This document shows positions 54,320 to 63,672 of a stretch of DNA of 64,000 nt, in pieces; the stretch's first letter is position 1; each line of letters starts with the position of its first letter. Source of the DNA: Fibrobacterota bacterium (lineage in GTDB: Bacteria; Fibrobacterota; Chitinivibrionia; Chitinivibrionales; Chitinispirillaceae); contig JAEWVR010000012.1 of assembly GCA_023459055.1 (NCBI GenBank), positions 23,897 through 87,896 on the forward strand. The letters are read 5' to 3'. Made by a program: the position numbers and the translations under genes. The notes beneath the pieces are model-generated. The model saw nothing but the letters and a program-made list of their open reading frames with translations, was not told the DNA's origin and searched no databases.

Positions 54320-54525
54320 GTCACAAATCTTAACATTGAGGGTCAGTTAATCTCGGTAGAAATACAATTGCCATAATTACATAGTATACAATATGTTACT
54401 GTGTTTTGCCTGTCTATTTGCTGGAGCAAAAAGTTTTTAAAAATACAAAAAATAAACACGTGCGAAAGACTTTTCTTGGTTTTTAATCTGCAATAAAGTA
54501 TTTTTTGTGGCTCATTAAAATATTT

Positions 54526-54607
54526 GCGAGGGTGGCGGAACTGGCAGACGCGCTAGACTTAGGATCTAGTATGGTGACATGTGGGGGTTCGATTCCCCCC
54601 TCTCGCA
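54526..54607 (+). tRNA. tRNA-Leu (anticodon UAG)
   Basis: An 82-base class II tRNA. It has acceptor GCGAGGG with CTCTCGC (one G-U pair), D-arm with GGCGGAACTGGCAGACGC, anticodon loop CTTAGGA, a long variable arm (TATGGTGACATG), T-arm GGGGG-TTCGATT-CCCCC and discriminator A. CCA is not encoded. Confidence 0.96.
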
Positions 54608-54737
54608 TTTTTTTCGTAACTGGTGAACAGTGATTTGTACCTGCAGCACATCTGAATGATACTTCACAGTCATCATTACCTCAAAACTTGATTAAATTAA
54701 GTCGTTATTAACATTTTGATTCGGGAGGGTTTTTCCC

Positions 54738-56003
54738 TTGAAAGCAACAGTTTCTGCTCCAGAATCCTGGAAACGTATCATCGAAGTTGAGATTCCTGTC
54801 GAGGAAGTAACCGCAGCCTTTGAAGAAAAGCTGACAAAATACAAAAAAGAGATTAAAATGCCCGGTTTTCGTCCTGGAAAAATTCCGGTATCATTGATCA
54901 AACAGCGTTTTGGTGCATCAATTCGTAGCGAGGCTATTGATGAACTTGTCCAGAAATCGTTCAAAGATGCTTGCGAACAGAATCAGGTTACACCGGTTGC
55001 ACCAGCAAAAGTTAAAGAAGTTAAAGCTGACAAGGAAGATGAACCTGTTTCATTTGTTATCGAAACCGAGGTAGATCCTCCAATTGAAATAAAAGGCTAC
55101 GAAAAGATTAAGGTTAAGGCATCACCAAAGAAAATTAAAGATGGTGATGTTGAAGATGCGATCAAGGGATTGCAGGAACGTTTTGCTGAATTCACCACTG
55201 TTGAGCGTGAATCAAAAAAAGGGGATTACGTAAAGTTTGAGTATGTAAAAGTTGTTATTGATGGTACCGAGCGTACCGACGTTCAGAATCCTAACTATCC
55301 TGTGGAAATTGGTGGAGATAGCAAAATAAAGGATTTCGATAAAGGATTGACCGGGCGCCTTGCTGGCGAAACAGTCGAAATTGATGTTAATTTCCCAAAG
55401 GATTACTCTGAGGCTGACATTGCAGGAAAATCTGCTCAGTTTATAGTCAAAATTACTGCTGTTCAGGAAAAGAAGCTTCCCGAGGTAAATGAGGAGTTTA
55501 TGAAGAAAATCGGGAATTTCGCCGACCTTGATGCATTTCGTGCAAATGTCAAAGAGAATATTGAGCGTGAAGAGACTACCCGTGCTAAAAATGAAGCATA
55601 CAATGAAGCGATTGAAAAAATTGCTACAGATAATCCGTTCGATGTTCCTCCGGCACGTGTTGAGCAGTTCATTGACTATATGTACCATGAATCAACACGG
55701 TATAATCGTCCTGGTCAGCCCCTTCCTGCACGTGAGGAAGTTGCTGCTCACTATCATGAAACTGCGATTAAAAGTATCAAACGTCAGCGTATTATTGATT
55801 TTATCGCGACTAAAGAAAATATCAAGGCAACTCAGGATGAGGTCGATAAGGAAGTACAACGTCTTGCAGATATGTACAACCAGCCGTTTGAGACACTTAA
55901 GCAATCACTGCGTCAGAATGGCACTACCAACCGGATACGTGATGACATTAAAGAGCAGAAAACGCTTGATTTTCTTATCGGAGAATACACTCCACAAGCG
56001 TAA
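54738..56003 (+). CDS. tig: Trigger factor
   Basis: Ribosome-associated chaperone and peptidyl-prolyl isomerase (421 residues). The ribosome-binding signature is GFRPGKIPVSLIKQRFG near residue 38. The FKBP-like domain spans about 150-240 and the helical chaperone arms fill the rest (EVNEEFMKKIGNF). The start is TTG at 54738, 8 bases after GGGAGGG. It is followed by a terminator, then clpP and clpX, the common tig-clpP-clpX order. Confidence 0.95.
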   Translation: MKATVSAPESWKRIIEVEIPVEEVTAAFEEKLTKYKKEIKMPGFRPGKIPVSLIKQRFGASIRSEAIDELVQKSFKDACEQNQVTPVAPAKVKEVKADKEDEPVSFVIETEVDPPIEIKGYEKIKVKASPKKIKDGDVEDAIKGLQERFAEFTTVERESKKGDYVKFEYVKVVIDGTERTDVQNPNYPVEIGGDSKIKDFDKGLTGRLAGETVEIDVNFPKDYSEADIAGKSAQFIVKITAVQEKKLPEVNEEFMKKIGNFADLDAFRANVKENIEREETTRAKNEAYNEAIEKIATDNPFDVPPARVEQFIDYMYHESTRYNRPGQPLPAREEVAAHYHETAIKSIKRQRIIDFIATKENIKATQDEVDKEVQRLADMYNQPFETLKQSLRQNGTTNRIRDDIKEQKTLDFLIGEYTPQA

Positions 56004-56032
56004 CTTGTTGCTTTTACGATGAATTACAAAAT

Positions 56033-56062
56033 AGGTCTCCGGTGAGCGCTGGGGGCCTTTTT
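56033..56062 (+). terminator. Terminator after tig
   Basis: Stem AGGTCTCC/GGGGGCCT (two G-U pairs) with a ten-base loop and five T. It separates tig from clpP. Confidence 0.75.
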
Positions 56063-56172
56063 GCTATAAACTGGTAATTGCGGATAGAAATGTACTCACA
56101 AATTACTTTCCTGAAATGGCTTCAGTATAGTATACTTGTATGAGTAATAGCTAAAGTTGAAAGGAACATACT

Positions 56173-56757
56173 ATGCCACTTATTCCTATGGTGATAGAGC
56201 AGACTGGCCGCGGTGAACGGTCATATGATATTTATTCACGACTCTTAAAAGAAAGAATCATATTTCTGGGTTCAGAGATTGATGATACGATTGCTGATCT
56301 TGTAATGGCGCAGCTTATTTTTCTTGAATATGAAGATCCTGAGAAAGATATCACATTGTATGTAAATTCACCTGGTGGGGTAGTATCCGCCGGACTCGCT
56401 ATTTATGATACTATTCAATATATTAAACCTGATGTTTCAACGATTTGCATTGGTCAGGCGGCAAGTATGGGCGCGATACTGCTCGCTGCAGGGACAAAAG
56501 GAAAACGCTACTGTCTTCCTCATGCCCGCGTAATGCTGCATCAGCCGCTTGGTGGTGCCGGTGGTCAGGCATCAGATGTCGCGATCCACGCAAAAGAAAT
56601 TATCCGAATCAAATCCACGCTTAATGAGATAATTCAGAAGCATAGTGGTCAGCCGGCAGATGTTATCGCTCGCGATACCGACAGAAATTTCTATATGTCT
56701 GCTGAAGAAGCAAAAAACTATGGTCTGATTGATGAAATCCTGACTGCGAGGGAATAA
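56173..56757 (+). CDS. clpP: ATP-dependent Clp protease proteolytic subunit
   Basis: A 194-residue serine protease forming the ClpP tetradecamer. The catalytic serine is in GQAASMGAILLAAG, the histidine in RVMLHQPLGG, and the aspartate in ARDTDRNFYMSAEEA. The N-terminal loop PMVIEQTGRGERSYDIYSRL is typical. It lies 7 bases before clpX and forms the ClpXP operon. Confidence 0.97.
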   Translation: MPLIPMVIEQTGRGERSYDIYSRLLKERIIFLGSEIDDTIADLVMAQLIFLEYEDPEKDITLYVNSPGGVVSAGLAIYDTIQYIKPDVSTICIGQAASMGAILLAAGTKGKRYCLPHARVMLHQPLGGAGGQASDVAIHAKEIIRIKSTLNEIIQKHSGQPADVIARDTDRNFYMSAEEAKNYGLIDEILTARE

Positions 56758-56764
56758 TAGTAGT

Positions 56765-58021
56765 ATGTCAACTAAAACCCGTTATGCGGGAATCAAGTGT
56801 TCTTTTTGTGGTAAGGGTCCTGATGATGTCAACAAGCTGATCACCGGACCATCTGTGCATATCTGCAACGAATGTGTTGATATGTGCAACGATATACTCC
56901 GGGAGCAAACCAGCACCGTACCATCAGACCTTAATCTGGAGAATCTCCCGACTCCACGCGAGATGCGCGAATTTCTTGATCAATATATCATCGGTCAGAA
57001 TGAGGTAAAAATGGGAGTTTGCGTTGCAGCATATAACCATTTTAAACGTATCCTCTCTCGTGGGACCGTTCAGAATGATGATGGTGTTGAAATTGACAAG
57101 TCAAACATTCTCATGGTTGGACCAACTGGTACCGGAAAAACTCTTATTGCTCAGACACTTGCCCGGTTGCTTAAAGTTCCTTTTACAATCGTTGATGCAA
57201 CCATTTTCACGGAAGCAGGTTATGTTGGTGAGGATGTCGAGAATATGCTTGTGCGTCTGTTGCAGGCGGCAAACTATGATGTTGCAAAAGCTGAGCGTGG
57301 CATTATCTATGTTGATGAGTTTGATAAAATATCCCGTAAGTCTGCGAATCCGTCAATTACCCGTGATGTATCCGGTGAGGGTGTTCAGCAGGCGATGCTC
57401 AAGATCCTTGAAGGAACCATTTCAAGTATCCCGCCAAAGGGTGGACGTAAGCACCCTGAGCAGAATCTAATTCAGGTTAATACCCGCGATATTCTCTTTA
57501 TTTGCGGTGGTGCATTTGAAGGACTCGAAAAAATTATTGAAGCCCGTATCGGCGAAAGCAGAATGGGTTTTAATGCAGATGTAAAACGGAAGTCTAAGTA
57601 TAAAGTCGGTGATGTTTTACGGAAAGTCGAGCCGGATGATCTTGTCAAGTATGGATTGATTCCGGAAATTGTCGGTCGTCTGCCAATGGTACTCGGTCTT
57701 GATGAGCTCGATGAAGACGCACTGATGCAGATTCTGACGGAGCCGAAGAATTCACTAACGCGTCAATACCAGAAACTGTTTTCGATGGATGGAATCAGAC
57801 TGACCTTTACCCGTGATGCATTACGGGAGGTCGTAAAGATTGCACATCATAAAAAAACCGGTGCCCGCGGATTGCGCAGTGTACTTGAAGGCGCACTTGT
57901 CCCGGTAATGTATGAGACACCATCAAGGGATGATATAAAAGAAATTATGGTCTCCCGTGAGGTAATTCTTAAGCAGGCACAGCCGGTGTATTCGCTTAAA
58001 AAAGATAAAAAAATCGCCTGA
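56765..58021 (+). CDS. clpX: ATP-dependent Clp protease ATP-binding subunit ClpX
   Basis: AAA+ unfoldase (418 residues) feeding ClpP. The N-terminal C4 zinc domain has CSFCGKGPDDV and CNECVDMCND. Walker A is GPTGTGKT, Walker B IIYVDEFDKI, followed by RDVSGEGVQQAMLKI, and sensor 2 is TGARGLRS. The ClpP-contact loop (IGF-like) appears as MGFNADVKRKSK or nearby. It directly follows clpP. Confidence 0.97.
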   Translation: MSTKTRYAGIKCSFCGKGPDDVNKLITGPSVHICNECVDMCNDILREQTSTVPSDLNLENLPTPREMREFLDQYIIGQNEVKMGVCVAAYNHFKRILSRGTVQNDDGVEIDKSNILMVGPTGTGKTLIAQTLARLLKVPFTIVDATIFTEAGYVGEDVENMLVRLLQAANYDVAKAERGIIYVDEFDKISRKSANPSITRDVSGEGVQQAMLKILEGTISSIPPKGGRKHPEQNLIQVNTRDILFICGGAFEGLEKIIEARIGESRMGFNADVKRKSKYKVGDVLRKVEPDDLVKYGLIPEIVGRLPMVLGLDELDEDALMQILTEPKNSLTRQYQKLFSMDGIRLTFTRDALREVVKIAHHKKTGARGLRSVLEGALVPVMYETPSRDDIKEIMVSREVILKQAQPVYSLKKDKKIA

Positions 58022-58030
58022 TTTATAACG

Positions 58031-58073
58031 ACGAGACGTGCGTTGCCGCGCGTCTCGTCACCCGTTACTCGCC
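58031..58073 (+). terminator. Hairpin after clpX with adjacent dispersed repeat
   Basis: ACGAGACG pairs with CGTCTCGT (58031-58038 with 58051-58058), with extra GCG/CGC pairing inside. There is no U-tract. It continues into GTCACCCGTTACTCGCC, a copy of the dispersed intergenic repeat seen at 15286. Confidence 0.6.
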
Positions 58074-58189
58074 TTTCTCCCTTCAAATTACTCTCCTTAA
58101 AGCATGACTTTTTTGTATATTACAAAGCTGATTACATTTAAATGTGAACAGCAGATGAAGTTTATCATATTCGAGGCCAAGGGGTACTG

Positions 58190-59359
58190 ATGTCAGCAGA
58201 ATCATATTTGAAACGCGGTGTATCACCAACAAAAGAGGATGTTCACAAAGCAATAGCAGGGCAGTCCAAAGGGCTTTTCCCGGGTGCTTTTTGTAAGATC
58301 ATTGATGATTGTATTGGTGATAAAGAATATTGTACGATCATGCATGCTGATGGTGCCGGGACAAAGTCTGCACTTGCTTATATCAAATATAAGGAACACG
58401 GTGATTCCAGTTGCTTTCAGGGGATCTCTCAGGATTCAATTGTCATGAACATTGACGATTGTATTTGCGTAGGGGCGACTGATGGATTTGTTGTATCAAA
58501 CACGATTGGTCGTAACGCTCATCGTGTTGATGGAAAAGTGCTTAAAGAGGTTATTGATGGTTACCAGAATTTTGCTGACACAATGACCCGTTATGGTGTT
58601 AATATCGTTTTGACAGGTGGGGAGACTGCTGATGTCGGTGATCTGGTGGCGACAATCATTGTTGACTCGACAGTGTTTGTTCGTATGCGCAAATCGAATG
58701 TTATCGACTGTTCAAATATCAAATGTGGTGATGTCATTGTCGGGTTGTCTTCAACCGGTAAGGCTGTTTACGAAAAGGCAGAGAACTCCGGTATCGGTTC
58801 AAATGGTCTTACTGCGGCACGTCATATGCTGCTGTCAAAATATTATGCTGATAAATATCCGGAGACATACTCCAATACAATTGAAAAAAGCAATGTCTAC
58901 AGCGGAAAATACCGCTATGAAGAACGCATTCCCGGAAGTTCGTTGACAGTTGGGGAGGCACTGCTGTCGCCGACACGTACCTATGCTCCGGTGATCAGGG
59001 ATGTGCTTGATAATTTCAGATTGTCAGTACGGGGTATCGTGCACTGTTCCGGCGGAGGTCAGGTAAAATGCAGGTCTTTTGGCAAAGGACTTCATTTTGT
59101 AAAGGATTCACTGTTTGATACTCCTCCGCTTTTTGCTGCAATCCAGGAAAGCGGTAATGTCGCATGGAAAGAGATGTATCAGATTTTCAACATGGGTCAT
59201 CGTATGGAACTCTATTGTGACAAATCGGTCGCTCAGGAAATAATTGCCATTTCGAAAAACTACGGCATTGACAGTAAGATCGTCGGATACGTTGAATCAA
59301 GTGGTGCTGCTGAGAATAAAGTGACAATCAAAACGAAAACGGATACGTTTGTTTATTGA
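58190..59359 (+). CDS. purM: Phosphoribosylformylglycinamidine cyclo-ligase (AIR synthase)
   Basis: Purine-biosynthesis enzyme that closes the imidazole ring (389 residues). It has the ATP-binding DGAGTKSALAY, the DSIVMNIDDCICVGA loop, LTGGETADVGDLV, SSNGLT-like SNGLTAARH and IVHCSGGG. The last 60 residues have FNMGHRMELYC, matching the family core. The roughly 390-residue length is longer than the enterobacterial enzyme (345) and typical of Bacteroidota-like PurM. It is monocistronic. Confidence 0.92.
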   Translation: MSAESYLKRGVSPTKEDVHKAIAGQSKGLFPGAFCKIIDDCIGDKEYCTIMHADGAGTKSALAYIKYKEHGDSSCFQGISQDSIVMNIDDCICVGATDGFVVSNTIGRNAHRVDGKVLKEVIDGYQNFADTMTRYGVNIVLTGGETADVGDLVATIIVDSTVFVRMRKSNVIDCSNIKCGDVIVGLSSTGKAVYEKAENSGIGSNGLTAARHMLLSKYYADKYPETYSNTIEKSNVYSGKYRYEERIPGSSLTVGEALLSPTRTYAPVIRDVLDNFRLSVRGIVHCSGGGQVKCRSFGKGLHFVKDSLFDTPPLFAAIQESGNVAWKEMYQIFNMGHRMELYCDKSVAQEIIAISKNYGIDSKIVGYVESSGAAENKVTIKTKTDTFVY

Positions 59360-59396
59360 TTGCATTTTAGTTTACATGGTGCGATATCATGCCGGC

Positions 59397-60734
59397 TTAG
59401 ATAAATTTAATAATCGCATCATGTATATTCCCTGCGTAGTAAAGTGGCAGATTGATCAGAGTAAATAGATCACCAGATCCGGTAGCAACGTTTTGCTGCA
59501 CTGATGGCGGAGCGTTATGAAGTCTGACACATTGTTTTTGATTTGATAAAAGGGAAAATATTCCAAGGGAACGCAGTTTCCCTTTAGCTCCGGATTTAAC
59601 TTCAATAGGAATCATCAGATCATCATGTGCGATGCAGAAATCAACCTCCGCATTACTGTTACTGGTTTCCCTTGTCCAAAATACTGGTATATCAGGAATA
59701 ATATGGGAAGATGATAGGAGTTCCTGAAATACAAACTGTTCACTTATTGCACCTCTTATACCACAATCTGTTTTTGTTATGTCAAAATGCAGTGGGGCTC
59801 TAAATCGACTATTCATTATTCCAATATCAAACAGGAATACTTTTGGTGCTTTACGGGTATTAGCGGTAAGTGGTAATGCAATTGATGTTGTCGGGTAAGA
59901 TAGAAATACAAGAAACGCTTTTCCCAGAATTGTCAATGCGTTCTTTATCTCTCTGCTTTTAAAACCTGAATTGTTGAAATTTTCAAATGTGATTCGTGTG
60001 CCTGTCAGATACGGAACACCATCAAGCACTGCTTCTATATACTTGAATTCTGATTTGTTAAGATATTTTCCAACATCATCAATAATTGATTGATAAAGAT
60101 TTGTGTGGACATTCCTTGTGTCCAGAATGTTTTCCGTTGTAGTGTATGCTTTTATTGCTGATGGCATTCCTCCAATCAATAAGTAGTTATGGTATTCCTC
60201 CATAATAAGATTGTGTATCGTATCTGGGATAGTTGTTGGTGTGTTGGAGATTAATTCGGCATAATGCTTCTTGTTTGTAGCAATAAGATATTCAGAAAAA
60301 CTGAAAGGTGTAAGAAACAGATATTCCACCCGACCGGTTGGAAACGATATAGAGTTATCAGACATTCTTATTTCGAGTAATGATCCGGCACAGATCACAC
60401 TTAACTGTGGAATTTCTTCCGCAAAAAAGCGAAGGTGTGCAACCGCTTGCGGACACGCTTGAATTTCATCAAAAAACAACATCGTTTCTTCAGATTTTAT
60501 CTTTATTCCACTTTTAAATTCGATAGCCATTAAAGTTTCTTGAAATGATGACGAGATAAGTTTTCGGTCATCTGTGTTTTCAAGATTCAAATAAATAAAA
60601 TTTTCATACTCATTCCCAAACTCGCAAACAAGTGTAGTTTTACCACATTGGCGCACACCGCGCAGGATTAATGGAAGTCTGTTAGCCTTTTTTCTCCATA
60701 TCCGTAAGCTTTTCATTAAATTACGTTCAAACAT
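59397..60734 (-). CDS. AAA+ ATPase with DUF4143 domain
   Basis: A 445-residue soluble ATPase. Walker A is GVRQCGKTTL (about 26-35), Walker B TMLFFDEIQACP, and sensor ICAGSLLEI. A winged-helix linker (SEFKYIEAVLDGVPYL) leads to the DUF4143 nuclease-like C-terminal domain (about 220-400), which ends with AEVDFCIAHDDLMIPIEVKSG, a restriction-endonuclease-like E-V-K core. Such genes are numerous and mobile in many anaerobes and of unsettled function. It is preceded by a perfect 23-bp inverted repeat. Confidence 0.88.
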   Translation of the reverse strand: MFERNLMKSLRIWRKKANRLPLILRGVRQCGKTTLVCEFGNEYENFIYLNLENTDDRKLISSSFQETLMAIEFKSGIKIKSEETMLFFDEIQACPQAVAHLRFFAEEIPQLSVICAGSLLEIRMSDNSISFPTGRVEYLFLTPFSFSEYLIATNKKHYAELISNTPTTIPDTIHNLIMEEYHNYLLIGGMPSAIKAYTTTENILDTRNVHTNLYQSIIDDVGKYLNKSEFKYIEAVLDGVPYLTGTRITFENFNNSGFKSREIKNALTILGKAFLVFLSYPTTSIALPLTANTRKAPKVFLFDIGIMNSRFRAPLHFDITKTDCGIRGAISEQFVFQELLSSSHIIPDIPVFWTRETSNSNAEVDFCIAHDDLMIPIEVKSGAKGKLRSLGIFSLLSNQKQCVRLHNAPPSVQQNVATGSGDLFTLINLPLYYAGNIHDAIIKFI

Positions 60735-60796
60735 GATTATATCCTAATTTGCTGAAACTAACATCGTGGTATAAATAGTATACATTTTAGCACGTG

Positions 60797-60863
60797 CAAT
60801 GTCAAAGAATGTATATATTATATAACATTGTATGTAATAAAATATATACATTCTTTGACATTG
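60797..60863. repeat. Perfect 23-bp inverted repeat upstream of the DUF4143 gene
   Basis: Arms 60797-60819 and 60841-60863 are exact inverse complements (CAATGTCAAAGAATGTATAT...), with a 21-base AT-rich spacer. It lies about 60 bases upstream of the DUF4143 ATG, where an operator or a small terminal-repeat element would be. No other gene lies between it and the ahcY terminator. Confidence 0.9.
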
Positions 60864-60996
60864 TCTGATAGGATGTAATCCTGTTTGTCTGATATCTAAT
60901 AAAAATCAACAGCCAAACATACTGTGTATAAAATAAATGAGGGAAATGTTCTGTGGGTAAAAGTGCGAGGTTAGGAATCATTGGGCATAAAGAAAA

Positions 60997-61020
60997 AACC
61001 GGCAGTTTTTGCTGCCGGTT
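60997..61020 (-). terminator. Intrinsic terminator of ahcY
   Basis: Stem AACCGGCAG/CTGCCGGTT with a six-base loop, followed on the minus strand by TTTTTTCTTT. It lies 14 bases after the ahcY stop. Confidence 0.92.
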
Positions 61021-61034
61021 CATTTCAAATAAGA

Positions 61035-62435
61035 TTAATAACGATAGTGCTCAGCCTTATATGGACCCTCAACCGGAACGCTGATATAATCAGCCTGTTC
61101 ATCTGTAAGAACCGTAAGACGAGCGCCGATTTTTTCAAGGTGAAGCCGTGCGACATCTTCGTCAAGTTTTTTCGGCAGACGATAGACGCCGATCTCATGT
61201 TGTTTTGTCCATAATTCAATCTGCGCCAGCGTCTGATTGCTGAAAGAGTTCGACATCACAAATGATGGATGTCCCATTGCGCAGCCAAGATTGACAAGAC
61301 GGCCTTCTGCAAGAATGAAAATGGAATTGCCATTTGGTAAAAAGTACTGATCAACCTGCGGCTTTACATTCTCTTTGCGTACGCCAGGAGTTTTTTCAAG
61401 CGCTTCTACCTGGATCTCATTGTCAAAGTGACCAATGTTACATACAATTGCCTGGTCTTTCATCTGGAGCATATGTTCGACACGGATAATGTCTTTGTTG
61501 CCGGTTGTTGTTACGTATACATCCGCCCAGCCAAGGGTGTCTTCAACACGTTTAACCTCGAAACCATCCATACATGCCTGAAGCGCGCAGATTGGATCAA
61601 TTTCAGTTACTGCGACCTGGCAGCGAACTCCGGCAAGTGATTGTGCAGAACCTTTGCCGACATCACCATAACCGCAGACAACCGCTTTCTTGCCTGCAAG
61701 CATAACATCGGTAGCGCGACGGATCCCATCAACAAGCGACTCGCGGCATCCATAGATATTGTCAAATTTTGACTTCGTAACAGAATCGTTAACGTTAATT
61801 GCGGGGAAAAGCAGCTCTTTATTATCAAACATTTTGTAAAGACGTTTTACACCAGTAGTAGTCTCTTCAGAAACGCCCTTGATCTGTGAGGCCATGCTGC
61901 TGAAAAGGTTCCTGTCGATTTGAAGACCTTTGGCAACTGTTGCAAGCAGAATATCAAATTCGGTATTGCCGGTTTTTTTGTTTGTCAGAGATGCATCCTT
62001 TTCGCACTTGACACCTTCATGAATAAGCAGTGTCGCATCACCACCATCATCGACAATAAGCGTTGGACCTTTGCCATCCGGCCATATCAATGCTTTCAGC
62101 GTAAAATCCCAATATTCCTGAAGCGTCTCACCTTTATATGCAAAAACGGGAATACCGGCTTTAGCAATCGCAGCAGCAGCATGATCCTGTGTTGAGAAAA
62201 TATTACACGAGCACCAGCGGACATCTGCACCAAGATCTTTAAGTGTCTCGATAAGCACTGCTGTTTGAATTGTCATATGCAGTGATCCCATGATTCGTGC
62301 CCCTTTAAGTGGCTGCTCACCATGGAATTTTTCACGTATAGCCATTAGACCGACCATCTCTTTTTCAGCAATAGTGATCTCTTTTCGTCCCCACTCAGCA
62401 AGTGAAATGTCTTTAACCAGAAAATCGTTAGCCAT
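61035..62435 (-). CDS. ahcY: Adenosylhomocysteinase
   Basis: NAD-dependent enzyme that hydrolyses S-adenosylhomocysteine to homocysteine and adenosine (466 residues). It has the substrate-site region GSLHMTIQTAVLIETL, the DDGGDATLL loop, the NAD fold VCGYGDVGKGSAQSLAG, ICNIGHFDNEIQ and the C-terminal KAEHYRY characteristic of the family. It is divergent from a LysR regulator across 134 bases. Confidence 0.96.
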   Translation of the reverse strand: MANDFLVKDISLAEWGRKEITIAEKEMVGLMAIREKFHGEQPLKGARIMGSLHMTIQTAVLIETLKDLGADVRWCSCNIFSTQDHAAAAIAKAGIPVFAYKGETLQEYWDFTLKALIWPDGKGPTLIVDDGGDATLLIHEGVKCEKDASLTNKKTGNTEFDILLATVAKGLQIDRNLFSSMASQIKGVSEETTTGVKRLYKMFDNKELLFPAINVNDSVTKSKFDNIYGCRESLVDGIRRATDVMLAGKKAVVCGYGDVGKGSAQSLAGVRCQVAVTEIDPICALQACMDGFEVKRVEDTLGWADVYVTTTGNKDIIRVEHMLQMKDQAIVCNIGHFDNEIQVEALEKTPGVRKENVKPQVDQYFLPNGNSIFILAEGRLVNLGCAMGHPSFVMSNSFSNQTLAQIELWTKQHEIGVYRLPKKLDEDVARLHLEKIGARLTVLTDEQADYISVPVEGPYKAEHYRY

Positions 62436-62569
62436 AAAGGTGCTCCTTTTGAAATGGATTGAATATTGATTTGGTTTATGATCCCTTTATACAAGCCTCA
62501 TTCTAAATATACAGACATTGAAAAGGTTAGTAAAATTAAATTATATTAAGTTATACATAAGGAGGGCTA

Positions 62570-63484
62570 ATGCATCCTGACTTTAACCGACTGCATCTTT
62601 TTTATCAGGTATTTCGTAATGCAAGTGTTGCAAAAGCGGCTCAGGAGCTTTTTGTCACACAATCGGCAGTGAGTCAGAATTTGCAGAAACTGGAACAGGA
62701 GCTAAATGTTTCGCTGTTTCATCGTTTTCCGAAGCGTCTGGTACCGACAACTGCAGGTGAGCAATTATATCAATCAATTCTGCCGTTTTTTTCATCAATA
62801 GATACTGCGATTCAATCGATTCATTCAGCAGAAGAGTATCCACAGGGAATTGTGCGGGTTGGGGCTCCACCGGTGTTTGGAGCGGAGTATTTGCCGGGGA
62901 TACTATCGGAGTTTCGGAAAAACTATCCGCTCGTGAAGGTAGCATTGATGCTGGCGGATCAGCGGTCGATTGTTGAATCCTACCGTAGCAGTGAACTGGA
63001 TATTGCACTGGTGGATATTTTTGGCAATAAGGAGGAGGAATCCTGGAATATGATTCAGGAACCTCTTGTTGATGAGCCGCTGGTGCTTATAGGTTCTTCG
63101 GAGTATGTGCACACCAATTTACCTGAAGGGCCGCAATTGCAGGCAATGCAGCGATGTCAGTATATTGCATATAAGCAACAAGCTCCTGAGCTTCACGACT
63201 GGTTTATATATCATTTTGGTGAGGATATCCGTGAACTCGACATTGTGTTAACTGTTGAGAGCGTACATGCGGTAATCAATGCAGTCAAATGCAGTATGGG
63301 ATTTGGAATAGTTCCGCTGTATCTGGTGCAATCGTATTTAAAAACGAATGAACTTGTATCTGTTAATGTTGGCAACAATAGCGTACGCAGCAGGATTTCG
63401 CTCTTGCGTTTGACAGGAAGAAAACCTGGAGTTGTCGAGCGGCTACTTGTTGATGCATTAAAGATTGCCTTCGCGAGATTATAG
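62570..63484 (+). CDS. LysR-family transcriptional regulator
   Basis: A 304-residue LysR-type regulator. The helix-turn-helix is at about 6-64 (LHLFYQVFRNASVAKAAQEL, FVTQSAVSQNLQKLEQEL). The effector-binding domain spans about 90-300 (GIVRVGAPPVFGAEYLPG). RBS AGGAGG precedes the ATG. It is divergent from ahcY, so it may control the methionine cycle as MetR does elsewhere; this is inference from position. Confidence 0.9.
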   Translation: MHPDFNRLHLFYQVFRNASVAKAAQELFVTQSAVSQNLQKLEQELNVSLFHRFPKRLVPTTAGEQLYQSILPFFSSIDTAIQSIHSAEEYPQGIVRVGAPPVFGAEYLPGILSEFRKNYPLVKVALMLADQRSIVESYRSSELDIALVDIFGNKEEESWNMIQEPLVDEPLVLIGSSEYVHTNLPEGPQLQAMQRCQYIAYKQQAPELHDWFIYHFGEDIRELDIVLTVESVHAVINAVKCSMGFGIVPLYLVQSYLKTNELVSVNVGNNSVRSRISLLRLTGRKPGVVERLLVDALKIAFARL

Positions 63485-63556
63485 GAGAGGCGGTAACATT
63501 CCCTATAGCTATATCCAACAAATGCTCAAATCATTAGTAAATAGAATTAAATAAAA

Positions 63557-63593
63557 AGGTCAAAAATGCTACTAGCAAGCATTTTTGACCTTA
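63557..63593. terminator. Long hairpin terminator after lysR
   Basis: Perfect 15-bp arms AAGGTCAAAAATGCT/AGCATTTTTGACCTT with a seven-base loop, with A/T runs both sides. It works for lysR (plus) and the GIY-YIG/tRNA remnant (minus). Confidence 0.82.
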
Positions 63594-63600
63594 ATATTAA

Positions 63601-63672
63601 TACACCATTCAGGACTCGAACCTGAGACCCACTGATTAATCCCGATTCAGAATCGGGATACCAACTGAGCGA
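63601..63672 (-). pseudogene. tRNA-Gln (anticodon CUG) remnant fused to the GIY-YIG gene
   Basis: The T-arm (TCAGG-TTCGAGT-CCTGA) and anticodon arm (CCCGA-TTCTGAA-TCGGG) are intact, but the D-stem has only one half (GCTCAGTTGGTA, then the anticodon stem). The 3' acceptor ATGGTGT has no 5' partner in the window, and the variable region is 15 bases. It looks like the 3' half of a tRNA left at the junction of an inserted gene. Confidence 0.6.

Noticed and set aside
62655..63008. A 117-codon open frame antisense to lysR
   Set aside because: Shadow of the LysR gene; no ribosome-binding site.
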